64,000 bases of DNA. Origin: Pseudomonas sp. VD-NE ins. GTDB lineage: Bacteria; Pseudomonadota; Gammaproteobacteria; Pseudomonadales; Pseudomonadaceae. Numbering within the stretch: the first letter of the stretch is position 1; each line of letters begins with the position of its first letter. Shown here one piece after another: positions 1-9,496 of this stretch. The notes beneath the pieces are model-generated. The model did not search any database and was not told the DNA's origin. It saw only the letters and a program-made list of their open reading frames with translations. Where the stretch lies: contig NZ_CP134772.1 in assembly GCF_031882575.1 (NCBI RefSeq), positions 3,801,001 to 3,865,000 on the forward strand, given 5' to 3'. The position numbers were made by a program, and so were the translations under genes.

Positions 1-274
1 CAGACACCACGTCGAGCGAGCCGGTAAGCAACGCCTCGTTCATCGCCGTGGCGCCGGAGATGCTGTTCCAGTCGACCTTGATGTCGAGGCCCTGCGCCTT
101 GCCGTGTTTTTCGATGAGGTTCTGATCGCGCACCACATCGAGGATCAGATAACCGATGCCGAATTGCTGGGCGATGCTGATCTTGCCCTCGGCCTGAGCG
201 GCGGTGCTGAACAACGCACTCGCGGCCAGGGAGGCGGCCAACAGAGTCAGTGCGGAACGTTTGAGTGTGGCCAT
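1..274 (-). CDS. ABC transporter substrate-binding protein, NitT/TauT type (N-terminal part)
   Basis: The gene runs off the left edge, so only about 91 N-terminal residues are visible. The start is ATG at 274. The first ~28 residues form a Sec signal peptide: MATLKRS, a hydrophobic Leu/Ala core, then a cut after AQA. The mature part begins EGKISIAQQFGIGYLILDVV and continues with a segment ending in NEALLTGSLDVVS. That pattern, with an early 'GSLD' contact loop, is usual in periplasmic binding proteins for sulfonates, taurine or nitrate. By family it would bind a small anion or organosulfur compound in the periplasm and hand it to a permease/ATPase lying outside the window. The ligand cannot be read from this fragment. 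The gene is divergent from the next one. Confidence 0.75.
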   Translation of the reverse strand, partial: MATLKRSALTLLAASLAASALFSTAAQAEGKISIAQQFGIGYLILDVVRDQNLIEKHGKAQGLDIKVDWNSISGATAMNEALLTGSLDVVS

Positions 275-673
275 GACAACCTCGCAGCATGGGGGTGGTG
301 TGCTGAAAGAGCTGACTTTATCGCTATAAAAAACATAAATTAAATATCTTTATCGCATATCGATAGCACGGGTTGTTGAGCGAAAGGAGGCTGCGAGCTT
401 TTGATTCCGGGTTCCGATAACAAGATCAAAAGACCGCAGCGTGCCGCAGCTCCTACATTGGAATTCGGTGGCGGCTCGAAGGGTTAAACAGCCTGAAACA
501 ATAAATCCACCAGCCTCAATATCGTCGATTGCCGTGCCACGCGAAGGCCGGTCAGGGCTGCAGGCGCGTCACCAACTCCGAGAGCCCGCGCACCAGCGCA
601 GCAGTTGAGCGTTTAAAAGGGCGATCAGACAGCCCACCCTTGGTATCATCGCGCACACTTTTATGACGATTTA
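275..673. other. Divergent intergenic region with one degenerate inverted repeat
   Basis: This 400-base gap separates two divergent genes. The part next to the binding-protein gene (about 300-360) is AT-rich and is the likely promoter of that gene. A degenerate inverted repeat of the GGAGCTGCGGCA / GATCTTTTGATC type occupies about 386-458, with GATCAAAAGACCGCAGC as the better arm. I see no open frame with coding character and no convincing terminator. Confidence 0.5.
386..458. repeat. Degenerate REP-like inverted repeat
   Basis: The left arm GGAGGCTGCGAGCTTTTGAT faces the right arm GATCAAAAGACCGCAGC...GCAGCTCCTACA. It is the same family as the near-perfect copies at 28029 and 28913, but with several mismatches. 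Confidence 0.55.
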
Positions 674-2905
674 ATGGCTGGAAGGTCTTTTTTTGTGAGC
701 GCTCTTTTTAACCGGTTACGGCAGCCGTATACCCGCCTCTTTTCGCTGATTGTTCTGGTGCTGGTGGTGCCGGTGTGCCTGCGTGCGGCACTGGGTTGGT
801 CGGCACCGCTGGGCTATTTGTCGGATCTGGCCATTGGTAGCCTGTTGGTGATGTTGCTGCATCGCCGGGCGTGGTGGCTGGCCCTGCCGGTGTTGCTGTT
901 CTGGGGATTGCTGGCGGTGGCCACGGCGGAACTGGTCAGCGCGGTCGGTCGTTTGCCGACGCCTTCCGACATTCATTATCTGATCGATCCGCAGTTCGTT
1001 GAGAACTCTACCGGTGGCGGGCTGGCCCATCCGGCACTGGGCATCACTTTGCTGCTGGCCTTGGTGCTCTGGTTGCTGACACAGTTCGCCGGTCGCAACC
1101 TGCCGCGTCCCCCGCTCCCCCGCGCAGTCTGGAGCGCGCCGCTGGTGCTGTTCGCCGCGCACTGGGGCGCGCAGAACCTGTGGCCGAGCGAAGCGGATCC
1201 GTGGCGCCAGTACAACCTTCCGCACCAGTTGCTGGCCACCGAAGTCGCCGATCTGCAGATCCAGGCCGAGGAATGGCTGGACGGCGATGTCGAAGAACCC
1301 GCGCCGGCCATGGCCGGTCTCACCGACGTCGACCTCAACGGGCAGAAATTGCTGGCCGCACCGGGTCAGGCGCGCAACGTGCTGATCATCGCGCTGGAAG
1401 GCATTCCCGGTGCTTACATCCGCGCCAACCGCGAAGCCATCGGCAGCCATTATCAGGAAGACCTGATGCCCAACCTCAGCCGCTGGGCCGAGCGCGGCAT
1501 GAACACCCCGGATTACGTGCTGCATACGCACCAGACCATTCGCGGTCTGTACGCGATGCTCTGCGGCGATTACGACAAACTCAACAATGGCACGCCCAAA
1601 GGCGTGGAAATGCTCACCCTCAACGAGCGCAATCAGGCCTGCCTGCCGGCGCAACTGCGGGAACACGGCTTCAGCACGCACTATCTGCAAGGTGCCGGGC
1701 TGCGTTTCATGGCCAAAGACAAGATCATGCCGCACATCGGTTTCGATGCGACTCATGGTCTGGAATGGTTCAGCAACAGCAACTATCTGGAGTTCCCGTG
1801 GGGCAAGGATGACAAGGCATTTTTCGAAGGTGCGCTGGATTATGTCGGCCAACTGAAAAAACAGAAAAAGCCGTGGATGCTGACGCTGCTGACCGTCGGC
1901 ACCCATCAGCCCTACTCCGCACCCGAGCAATACCTGGAGCGGTACGAAACGCCGAAACAGGCCGCCGTCGGTTATCTCGACGATGCACTGGAGCAATTCC
2001 TCAGCGGCCTCGAACGCCAGGGCGTTCTGAAAGACACGCTGGTGGTGATCACTTCGGACGAATCCCACGGCATCGACGGCGTGCGTCTGGCCTCGTCGTG
2101 GGGTTTCAATCTGACCCTGGCGCCGGAACATGAACAACTGCCACGGCTGAACAAAGGCGTGTATGGCCATGTCGATCTGAGCACCTCGATCCTCGACTAC
2201 TTCGACCTGCCGGTGCCTTCGGCGCTGAGCGGCCGCTCGCTGTTTCGCGACTACGACAGCGGCCGCGAAATCATGTCGTTCACCAACGGCAAGCTGCGCT
2301 ATCACAACGGTCAGGGGATTTTTTCCGAGTGCGACATGCCACGTCGCTGCCGTTATTACGAAAGCGCCGGTTTCATCGCCGAAAGCGCCACGTACAAAGG
2401 CAACTACAGCGGTCATCCGGCCCGGCAGATCGCCGCCCGCGCCAACGCCCTCGACCTGTCGCTGCTGCGTACGCCGCTCAATCATCGCTATCAGTTCGGC
2501 AGCACCAACGTCATCCCGCTGCAAGCACAGATCAACGATGACTGGGCCGACAACCTGATCGGCGCGCAGTACCTGGAAATGCCCAAAGGCTCGCACACCC
2601 GCGTGCGCCTCACCGTGCGTTCAGTCGATCCGCAACAAGCGGCGTACATTCAGCTCAAGGCCAAGGAATTTGAACAGGACGTGCAGATCGGTCTGCCGCA
2701 GGAGATGGTCGCAACTGCCGACCAGCCACTGGAAATGAACTTCAGCTTCGACAACCCGCAAGAGCGCAAAGCGTTTTCTTTTCATTTGCTGGGGTATGGA
2801 TTGGGCGCGGTTGAGGTGACGGATTTCAGTGTGATCACTGAACTGCCGGGGCAAGAGGACATTCTTGACGACGTGCCGGAGGACGACACGGCCCAATCCA
2901 CCTGA
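674..2905 (+). CDS. LTA synthase family (sulfatase-fold) membrane phosphotransferase
   Basis: This is a 743-residue inner-membrane protein. The first ~165 residues hold about five hydrophobic segments (for example LIVLVLVVPVCL, LALPVLLFWGLLAVA, ALGITLLLALVLWLL). A periplasmic alkaline-phosphatase/sulfatase-fold domain follows, from about residue 235 to 540. Landmarks are NVLIIALEGIPGAYI (first metal-binding acid), HTHQTIRGLYAMLCG (region of the catalytic Thr) and VITSDESHGIDG (metal-binding Asp/His). A further ~190 residues form a soluble tail with an acidic end. Family members move phosphoglycerol or related groups onto extracytoplasmic glycans or lipids. Gram-negative pseudomonads have no lipoteichoic acid, so the acceptor is more likely a periplasmic glucan or envelope lipid; that is inference. 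The ATG at 674 is the first in frame. The gene stands alone. Confidence 0.85.
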   Translation: MAGRSFFVSALFNRLRQPYTRLFSLIVLVLVVPVCLRAALGWSAPLGYLSDLAIGSLLVMLLHRRAWWLALPVLLFWGLLAVATAELVSAVGRLPTPSDIHYLIDPQFVENSTGGGLAHPALGITLLLALVLWLLTQFAGRNLPRPPLPRAVWSAPLVLFAAHWGAQNLWPSEADPWRQYNLPHQLLATEVADLQIQAEEWLDGDVEEPAPAMAGLTDVDLNGQKLLAAPGQARNVLIIALEGIPGAYIRANREAIGSHYQEDLMPNLSRWAERGMNTPDYVLHTHQTIRGLYAMLCGDYDKLNNGTPKGVEMLTLNERNQACLPAQLREHGFSTHYLQGAGLRFMAKDKIMPHIGFDATHGLEWFSNSNYLEFPWGKDDKAFFEGALDYVGQLKKQKKPWMLTLLTVGTHQPYSAPEQYLERYETPKQAAVGYLDDALEQFLSGLERQGVLKDTLVVITSDESHGIDGVRLASSWGFNLTLAPEHEQLPRLNKGVYGHVDLSTSILDYFDLPVPSALSGRSLFRDYDSGREIMSFTNGKLRYHNGQGIFSECDMPRRCRYYESAGFIAESATYKGNYSGHPARQIAARANALDLSLLRTPLNHRYQFGSTNVIPLQAQINDDWADNLIGAQYLEMPKGSHTRVRLTVRSVDPQQAAYIQLKAKEFEQDVQIGLPQEMVATADQPLEMNFSFDNPQERKAFSFHLLGYGLGAVEVTDFSVITELPGQEDILDDVPEDDTAQST

Positions 2906-2975
2906 CCAGGATTCTATAAGGGCGAGCGCGCAGTAAAAGGTTCTGACTATCAATGTCCAATAGTCGGCCTATTAG

Positions 2976-5327
<2,352 letters not shown>

Positions 5328-5340
5328 TTTTTCGCAAATG

Positions 5341-5373
5341 AAAACGCCGCATTGGTTAATGCGGCGTTTTTTT
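5341..5373 (+). terminator. Rho-independent terminator of katG
   Basis: AAAACGCCGCATT and AATGCGGCGTTTT form a 13-bp perfect stem around a GGTT loop, followed by further Ts. It lies 14 bases after the katG stop. Confidence 0.9.
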
Positions 5374-5441
5374 ATGCGTACGGCTTGGGGGACATCTCGG
5401 TCTGAGGGGGATCGATGTCAGCCACGCCACCACATTCAAGC

Positions 5442-5473
5442 AAAAAAAGGCCGCACCCAGCGGATGCGGCCTT
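5442..5473 (-). terminator. Rho-independent terminator of the small minus-strand gene
   Basis: Read on the minus strand, AAGGCCGCATCC-GCT-GGGTGCGGCCTT is followed by TTTTT. It lies just past the stop of the small hydrophilic protein gene, so this gene and katG converge with separate terminators. Confidence 0.85.
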
Positions 5474-5489
5474 GTCATATCCGCCGCAA

Positions 5490-5753
5490 TCAACCGCCAT
5501 CGGTATCAATATCGGCATCCGTCTCCTCCCCCGGCTTCGCCCGGTCCGGCTGCGGTTTGAAGCCCGGGCTGAATTCGTTGTCGTTGTCGGTGTGCTGGTT
5601 TTTCTGATCCACCGCCGGGTCGGCACTCTGCGCCTGCTCTTTATCGCCCTGCTGCTGCGTCGGCGCCGGTTGCCCCGGCACCTGCGGGTCGATCGCCGGA
5701 TCATTGCGATTGATCGGTTCGCCAGATTGGCTCTGCTTCGTTTGCTCGTTCAT
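5490..5753 (-). CDS. Small, very hydrophilic, probably disordered protein
   Basis: This 87-residue protein starts MNEQTKQSQSGEPINRN and is almost entirely polar: Gln, Pro, Asp, Asn and Glu with no hydrophobic core, no Cys and no recognisable domain. It ends DADIDTDGG. I chose the ATG at 5753 because GAGG lies 7 bases upstream; a longer reading to 5786 has no better ribosome site. The composition suggests an intrinsically disordered protein. Its own terminator and ribosome site support a real gene. It is divergent from the stressosome operon, with about 250 bases between the starts. I do not recognise a function. Confidence 0.65.
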   Translation of the reverse strand: MNEQTKQSQSGEPINRNDPAIDPQVPGQPAPTQQQGDKEQAQSADPAVDQKNQHTDNDNEFSPGFKPQPDRAKPGEETDADIDTDGG

Positions 5754-6001
5754 GGCCACCTCATTGGTCAAACACCCCCGACGCACATCCGCCGGGTGTC
5801 AAAGATTCGAAGCCTGCCCCGCGCCAACGTTCAAAACTTCGCCGCGCACGGCCACGCCGACTAGAGTTACCGGGACGTTCCTTGCGCCAGAGCAAAAATA
5901 TACGTGCGCGAACGAACAACTATTTCGAACGGCAAATGTCGATCACTTCGCGGCGATCATTTTCACGACCGCCCCCCAATTCGCGACGGAGCAACAGGCA
6001 C

Positions 6002-6853
6002 ATGGCAGCACTGCAGAACAGCACACTCGATGCGATGAAAAACAAACAAGCACAACTGCTGGGCGAATGGATCAATGGCCTGCAAGCCAGCGGCGCCACG
6101 CGTAATCTGAAAGACCACGATCTGCAGCAACAAACCACCGAATTCCTGCAACTGGTGGTCAGTGGCATCGAGAACGACAACGGCACCAACATCGCCGCAC
6201 CGGGTTGGGAAGCCACCCGCCAGTTCCTCGAAAAGCTCTCCCACAGTCGCGCCCTGCTCGGCCAGGACTCGCAGCAGACCGCGAGTTTCATCTTCGCCCT
6301 CAAAGGCCCACTGTTTAACCTGCTCCAGAACCATTACAAAGACCAACCGGCGCTGCTCGCCGAACAACTCTGGGAAGTGTCCGAGCTGCTGGACGCGTTC
6401 GGCATGCACACCATCCGCACCTTCCAGAAATCCCGTGAAGCGGTGATCAAGCGTCAACAGGAAGAACTTCTGGAGCTGTCGACCCCGGTGGTCAAGCTAT
6501 GGGACGGCGTCCTGGCACTGCCGATGATCGGCACCCTCGACTCGCAGCGCACGCAAGTGGTGATGGAATCGCTGCTGCAACGCATCGTCGACACCGGCTC
6601 GGAAATCGCCATCATCGACATCACCGGCGTACCGACCGTCGACACCCTGGTTGCCCAGCACCTGCTGAAAACCGTGACCGCGATCCGCCTGATGGGCGCC
6701 GACTGCATCATCAGCGGCGTGCGTCCGCAAATTGCGCAAACCATCGTCCACCTCGGCCTCGACCTGCAAGGCGTGGTCACCAAGGCCAATCTGGCGGATG
6801 CGTTGAAACTGGCCCTGACCCGCCTGGGCATCAGCATCGGCAAAGCGGTCTGA
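6002..6853 (+). CDS. rsbR: RsbR-like stressosome protein (RsbRD-type N-terminus + STAS)
   Basis: This 283-residue protein is predicted to form the scaffold of a stressosome, the large cytosolic complex that captures the kinase RsbT until stress. Residues ~10-140 are an all-helical sensor-like domain of the RsbRD_N kind (GEWINGLQ... LLDAFGMHTIRTF); it lacks the haem-binding look of the Vibrio globin-type RsbR. A linker helix (KRQQEELLELSTPVV) leads to a STAS domain at ~160-280. The two Thr that RsbT phosphorylates in Bacillus have counterparts: T161 (STPVV) and T208 (IIDITGVPTVDT). The ATG at 6002 was preferred to the longer reading from 5882: it has GGAG 9 bases upstream, and the extra 40 residues are Arg/Ser-rich and look non-coding. 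It is the first gene of a six-gene operon. Confidence 0.88.
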   Translation: MAALQNSTLDAMKNKQAQLLGEWINGLQASGATRNLKDHDLQQQTTEFLQLVVSGIENDNGTNIAAPGWEATRQFLEKLSHSRALLGQDSQQTASFIFALKGPLFNLLQNHYKDQPALLAEQLWEVSELLDAFGMHTIRTFQKSREAVIKRQQEELLELSTPVVKLWDGVLALPMIGTLDSQRTQVVMESLLQRIVDTGSEIAIIDITGVPTVDTLVAQHLLKTVTAIRLMGADCIISGVRPQIAQTIVHLGLDLQGVVTKANLADALKLALTRLGISIGKAV

Positions 6854-6857
6854 ACCC

Positions 6858-7220
6858 ATGGAAAGAATTCCTATTCTTCAAATGGGCAAGTTCCTGCTGG
6901 TGACCATTCAGGTCGACATGCATGACCAACTCGCCCTCACCTTGCAGGACGACTTGTCCGAGCGCATCAGCAAAACTTCGGCGCGCGGGGTGTTGATCGA
7001 CATCTCGGCGCTGGACATGGTCGACTCGTTCATTGGCCGGATGATCAGCACGATCTCCGGCCTGTCGAAAATCATGGACGCCGAAACCATGCTGGTCGGC
7101 ATGCAGCCGGCCGTGGCGATCACCCTGGTCGAACTCGGCCTGACCCTGCCCGGCGTCAGCACGGCATTGAATGTCGAGCGCGGGATGAAACTGCTGCAGG
7201 AACGAGTAGACCGGCAATGA
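6858..7220 (+). CDS. rsbS: RsbS-like STAS protein (stressosome core)
   Basis: This 120-residue single STAS domain is the usual length for RsbS. With RsbR it makes the stressosome core that holds RsbT. The phosphorylatable serine is expected at S57 in LIDISALDMVDSFIGRM, matching the site that RsbT phosphorylates in RsbS. The gene begins 4 bases after rsbR, and its last four bases (ATGA) overlap the rsbT start, which indicates translational coupling and matched amounts of the two proteins. Confidence 0.9.
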   Translation: MERIPILQMGKFLLVTIQVDMHDQLALTLQDDLSERISKTSARGVLIDISALDMVDSFIGRMISTISGLSKIMDAETMLVGMQPAVAITLVELGLTLPGVSTALNVERGMKLLQERVDRQ

Positions 7221-7621
7221 CCGTACGCAGCAGCGGTACTCAACCCATCCACATCGAACAGGATGTCGTGCTCGCGCGCCAGACCGCCCGCAAACTGGCC
7301 ACCGAATGCGGGATGCGCCTGATCGACCTGACCAAAATGGTCACAGCGGTCAGCGAACTGGCGCGTAACACCATGGTTTACGGTGGCGGCGGCGACATGG
7401 ACTGGCAGATCCTCGATGAGGATCACAAGGTCGGTCTGCGCTTGACCTTCCGCGACGAAGGCCCGGGCATTCCCGACCTGAAACTGGCGATGACCGACGG
7501 CTGGACCTCGGGCAGCGGCATGGGCCTGGGCCTGACCGGGGCAAAACGCCTGGTCGAAGAGTTCGAACTGGACACCGAGCCCGGCAAGGGCACTCGCATA
7601 ACGATTACCCGATGGACATGA
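7217..7621 (+). CDS. rsbT: RsbT-like serine/threonine kinase (switch kinase)
   Basis: This 134-residue GHKL ATPase is the size of Bacillus RsbT. The N-box is VSELARNTM (E47, N51), the G1 box is FRDEGPGIPD (D80) and the G2 loop is SGSGMGLGL (99-107). By family it phosphorylates RsbS and RsbR, is then released, and activates an output partner. In Bacillus that partner is RsbU; none is encoded here, so the kinases and phosphatase just downstream are the natural candidates (inference). It overlaps rsbS by 4 bases and the next gene by about 10 bases. Confidence 0.9.
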   Translation: MTVRSSGTQPIHIEQDVVLARQTARKLATECGMRLIDLTKMVTAVSELARNTMVYGGGGDMDWQILDEDHKVGLRLTFRDEGPGIPDLKLAMTDGWTSGSGMGLGLTGAKRLVEEFELDTEPGKGTRITITRWT

Positions 7622-8628
7622 ATATCAGCGGGTCGATGACCCAGGTTTTACTGATCGAAGACAGCAGCCAGATCGGCCACGCCCGCCGCACGGCGCAACA
7701 ACTGGCCGAACAACACGGCTTTGACGAAGGCGATGCCGGGCGTGTGGCACTGGTGGCGACGGAGCTGGCAAGTAACGTGCTCAAGCACGCCAGCCACGGT
7801 GAAATGCACCTGCGGGTGCTGCCGCGCGCCAATGGTTTTGGCATTGAATTGCTCGCCATTGACCGTGCGCAGGGGTTTGATCTGGAGGCCTGTCTGGCCG
7901 ACGGGTTTTCTACTGGCGGTACCCAAGGCATCGGCCTCGGCTCGATATCACGCCAGGCCGAAGTGTTTGATGTGTACGCCGATGCCCGTGGCGCGGTGTT
8001 ATTGGCCCGATTTTATCCACGCACGGATCGCGAGCCCGACATGCGCTTTGGGGTCAGCCAGCACTCGTTGCACAACGATCCGGCGTGCGGCGATGTCTGG
8101 CACCTGGCGTATGACAACGGCAGCATCAGCGCACTGATCATCGACGGGCTCGGTCACGGTGAAGACGCCGAACGCGCCGGCCGCGCCGGAGCGCAAACCT
8201 TCGCCCTGACGCCCTTTTCCGAGCCAGTGATGCTGATGGAAGACATGCACCGCGACATGATCGGTACTCGCGGCGGCGCCGTCGCGTTCGCCCGGTTCGA
8301 TGCGCGGCGCGACAGCCTGACCTTTGCCGGTGTCGGCAACATCGGCGCCAGCCTGATCAACGCCGACAAATCCCGTGGCCTCGCCTCGCACCCGGGCATC
8401 GTCGGCGTGCAATACCGGAAAGCCCGGCCCTTTGACTATGCTCACGTGAACGGACATCTATTGATCATGTACAGCGACGGCTTGCAGTCCCGTTGGAATC
8501 TTCAAGACTACCCCGGTCTGGTGCACCGCCATCCCGCCGTGATAGCCGGCGTCCTGCACCGCGACTTCTGTCGCGGGCGCGACGATGTAACGGTGCTGGT
8601 CGTTGCCCTGGAGGCCGCCCATGGCTGA
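7612..8628 (+). CDS. RsbX-like protein: HATPase domain fused to SpoIIE/PP2C phosphatase
   Basis: This 338-residue two-domain protein has an RsbT/RsbW-like ATP-binding fold in residues ~10-135, with N-box ATELASNVLKHA (E51, N55) and glycine loop GGTQGIGLG. Residues ~145-338 are a PP2C-type phosphatase with the metal motif IIDGLGHG (D178), MYSDGL, and GRDDVTVLVV near the end. In known rsbRST modules the PP2C protein RsbX removes phosphate from RsbS/RsbR and resets the complex. The added ATPase domain means that one chain may both add and remove phosphate, or sense ATP. The start overlaps the rsbT stop. ATG at 7612 or 7618 are both possible. Confidence 0.85.
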   Translation: MDMNISGSMTQVLLIEDSSQIGHARRTAQQLAEQHGFDEGDAGRVALVATELASNVLKHASHGEMHLRVLPRANGFGIELLAIDRAQGFDLEACLADGFSTGGTQGIGLGSISRQAEVFDVYADARGAVLLARFYPRTDREPDMRFGVSQHSLHNDPACGDVWHLAYDNGSISALIIDGLGHGEDAERAGRAGAQTFALTPFSEPVMLMEDMHRDMIGTRGGAVAFARFDARRDSLTFAGVGNIGASLINADKSRGLASHPGIVGVQYRKARPFDYAHVNGHLLIMYSDGLQSRWNLQDYPGLVHRHPAVIAGVLHRDFCRGRDDVTVLVVALEAAHG

Positions 8629-9496
8629 GTCGCCGATCCTGAGCAGTGCCGAGCAGGCTGCGCTGATTGCGCAGTTGCAGAGCGAAACCGCGGCCCTGCG
8701 CGAAGAACTCGATGAGACCAATCAGGGGGTGCTGGCGCTGTACGCCGAACTCGATGTACAGGCTGAGGAACTGCGCCAGGCTTCGGATCTGAAAAGCCGC
8801 TTTTTGTCGTACATGAGCCACGAGTTCCGCACGCCGCTGGGTTCGATCCTGAGCATCAACAGCCTGCTGGCCGATGAACTCGACGGCCCGCTCAGTCCCG
8901 AGCAACACAAACAAGTGGCCTTCGTCAGCACGGCGGCACGCGAACTCAGCGACATGGTCGATGATCTGCTCGATCTGGCCAAGATCGAGGCCGGACGCAT
9001 CAGCATTTCCCCGGCGTGGTTCGACATGTTCGACCTGTTCTCCGCCCTGCGCGGGATGTTCCGGCCGATCGTCGACGCCTCGGCGGTCGATCTGATCTTC
9101 GAAGAACCGGTCGGATTGCCACGCCTGTACACCGACGACAAGAAACTCGCGCAGATCCTGCGCAATTTCATTTCCAACTCGCTGAAATTCACCACCCGTG
9201 GCGAAGTGCGGGTTTCCGCGCGGCTCGAAGGGGCGGACAAGGTGCGCTTCGCCGTCAGCGACACCGGAATAGGTATCGCTGCCGAGCTGCATGGCGCATT
9301 GTTCGAAGACTTTTCCCAGGTCGACTCGCCGTTGCAGAAACGCCTGCGCGGTACCGGGCTGGGCCTGTCACTGTGTAAACGCTTCGCCGCCCTGCTCGGC
9401 GGTGAAGTCGGGATGGACAGTGCGCCGGGGGTCGGCTCGACCTTTTTCGTGATCATCCCGTTGGCGATCGCTCTGGAGAACGTCGATGAAACGTGA
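8621..9496 (+). CDS. Soluble sensor histidine kinase of the stressosome operon
   Basis: This 291-residue kinase has no membrane segment and no recognisable sensor domain. It has a coiled-coil start (residues ~10-55, heptad-like Leu/Glu), then the DHp helix with FLSYMSHEFRTPLGS (H67), and a HATPase domain with N-box ILRNFISNSLKFT (N186 area), SDTGIGI and RGTGLGLSL. Without its own sensor it probably takes its signal from a partner, most simply the stressosome or RsbT (inference). The ATG at 8621 has GGAGG 6 bases upstream and overlaps the preceding stop. Its end overlaps the next gene by 11 bases. Confidence 0.88.
   Translation: MAESPILSSAEQAALIAQLQSETAALREELDETNQGVLALYAELDVQAEELRQASDLKSRFLSYMSHEFRTPLGSILSINSLLADELDGPLSPEQHKQVAFVSTAARELSDMVDDLLDLAKIEAGRISISPAWFDMFDLFSALRGMFRPIVDASAVDLIFEEPVGLPRLYTDDKKLAQILRNFISNSLKFTTRGEVRVSARLEGADKVRFAVSDTGIGIAAELHGALFEDFSQVDSPLQKRLRGTGLGLSLCKRFAALLGGEVGMDSAPGVGSTFFVIIPLAIALENVDET

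Noticed and set aside
716..2596. 626-codon open frame on the minus strand inside the LTA-synthase-family gene
   Set aside because: It is the mirror of a high-GC coding frame; its translation is rich in Gln/Arg/His without domain motifs, while the plus strand has clear membrane and sulfatase motifs.
2945..2975. Possible OxyR site upstream of katG (CTAT and ATAG pieces)
   Set aside because: ATAG and CTAT half-sites are present, but their spacing (5 and 9 bases) does not fit the ATAG-N7-CTAT tetramer pattern.
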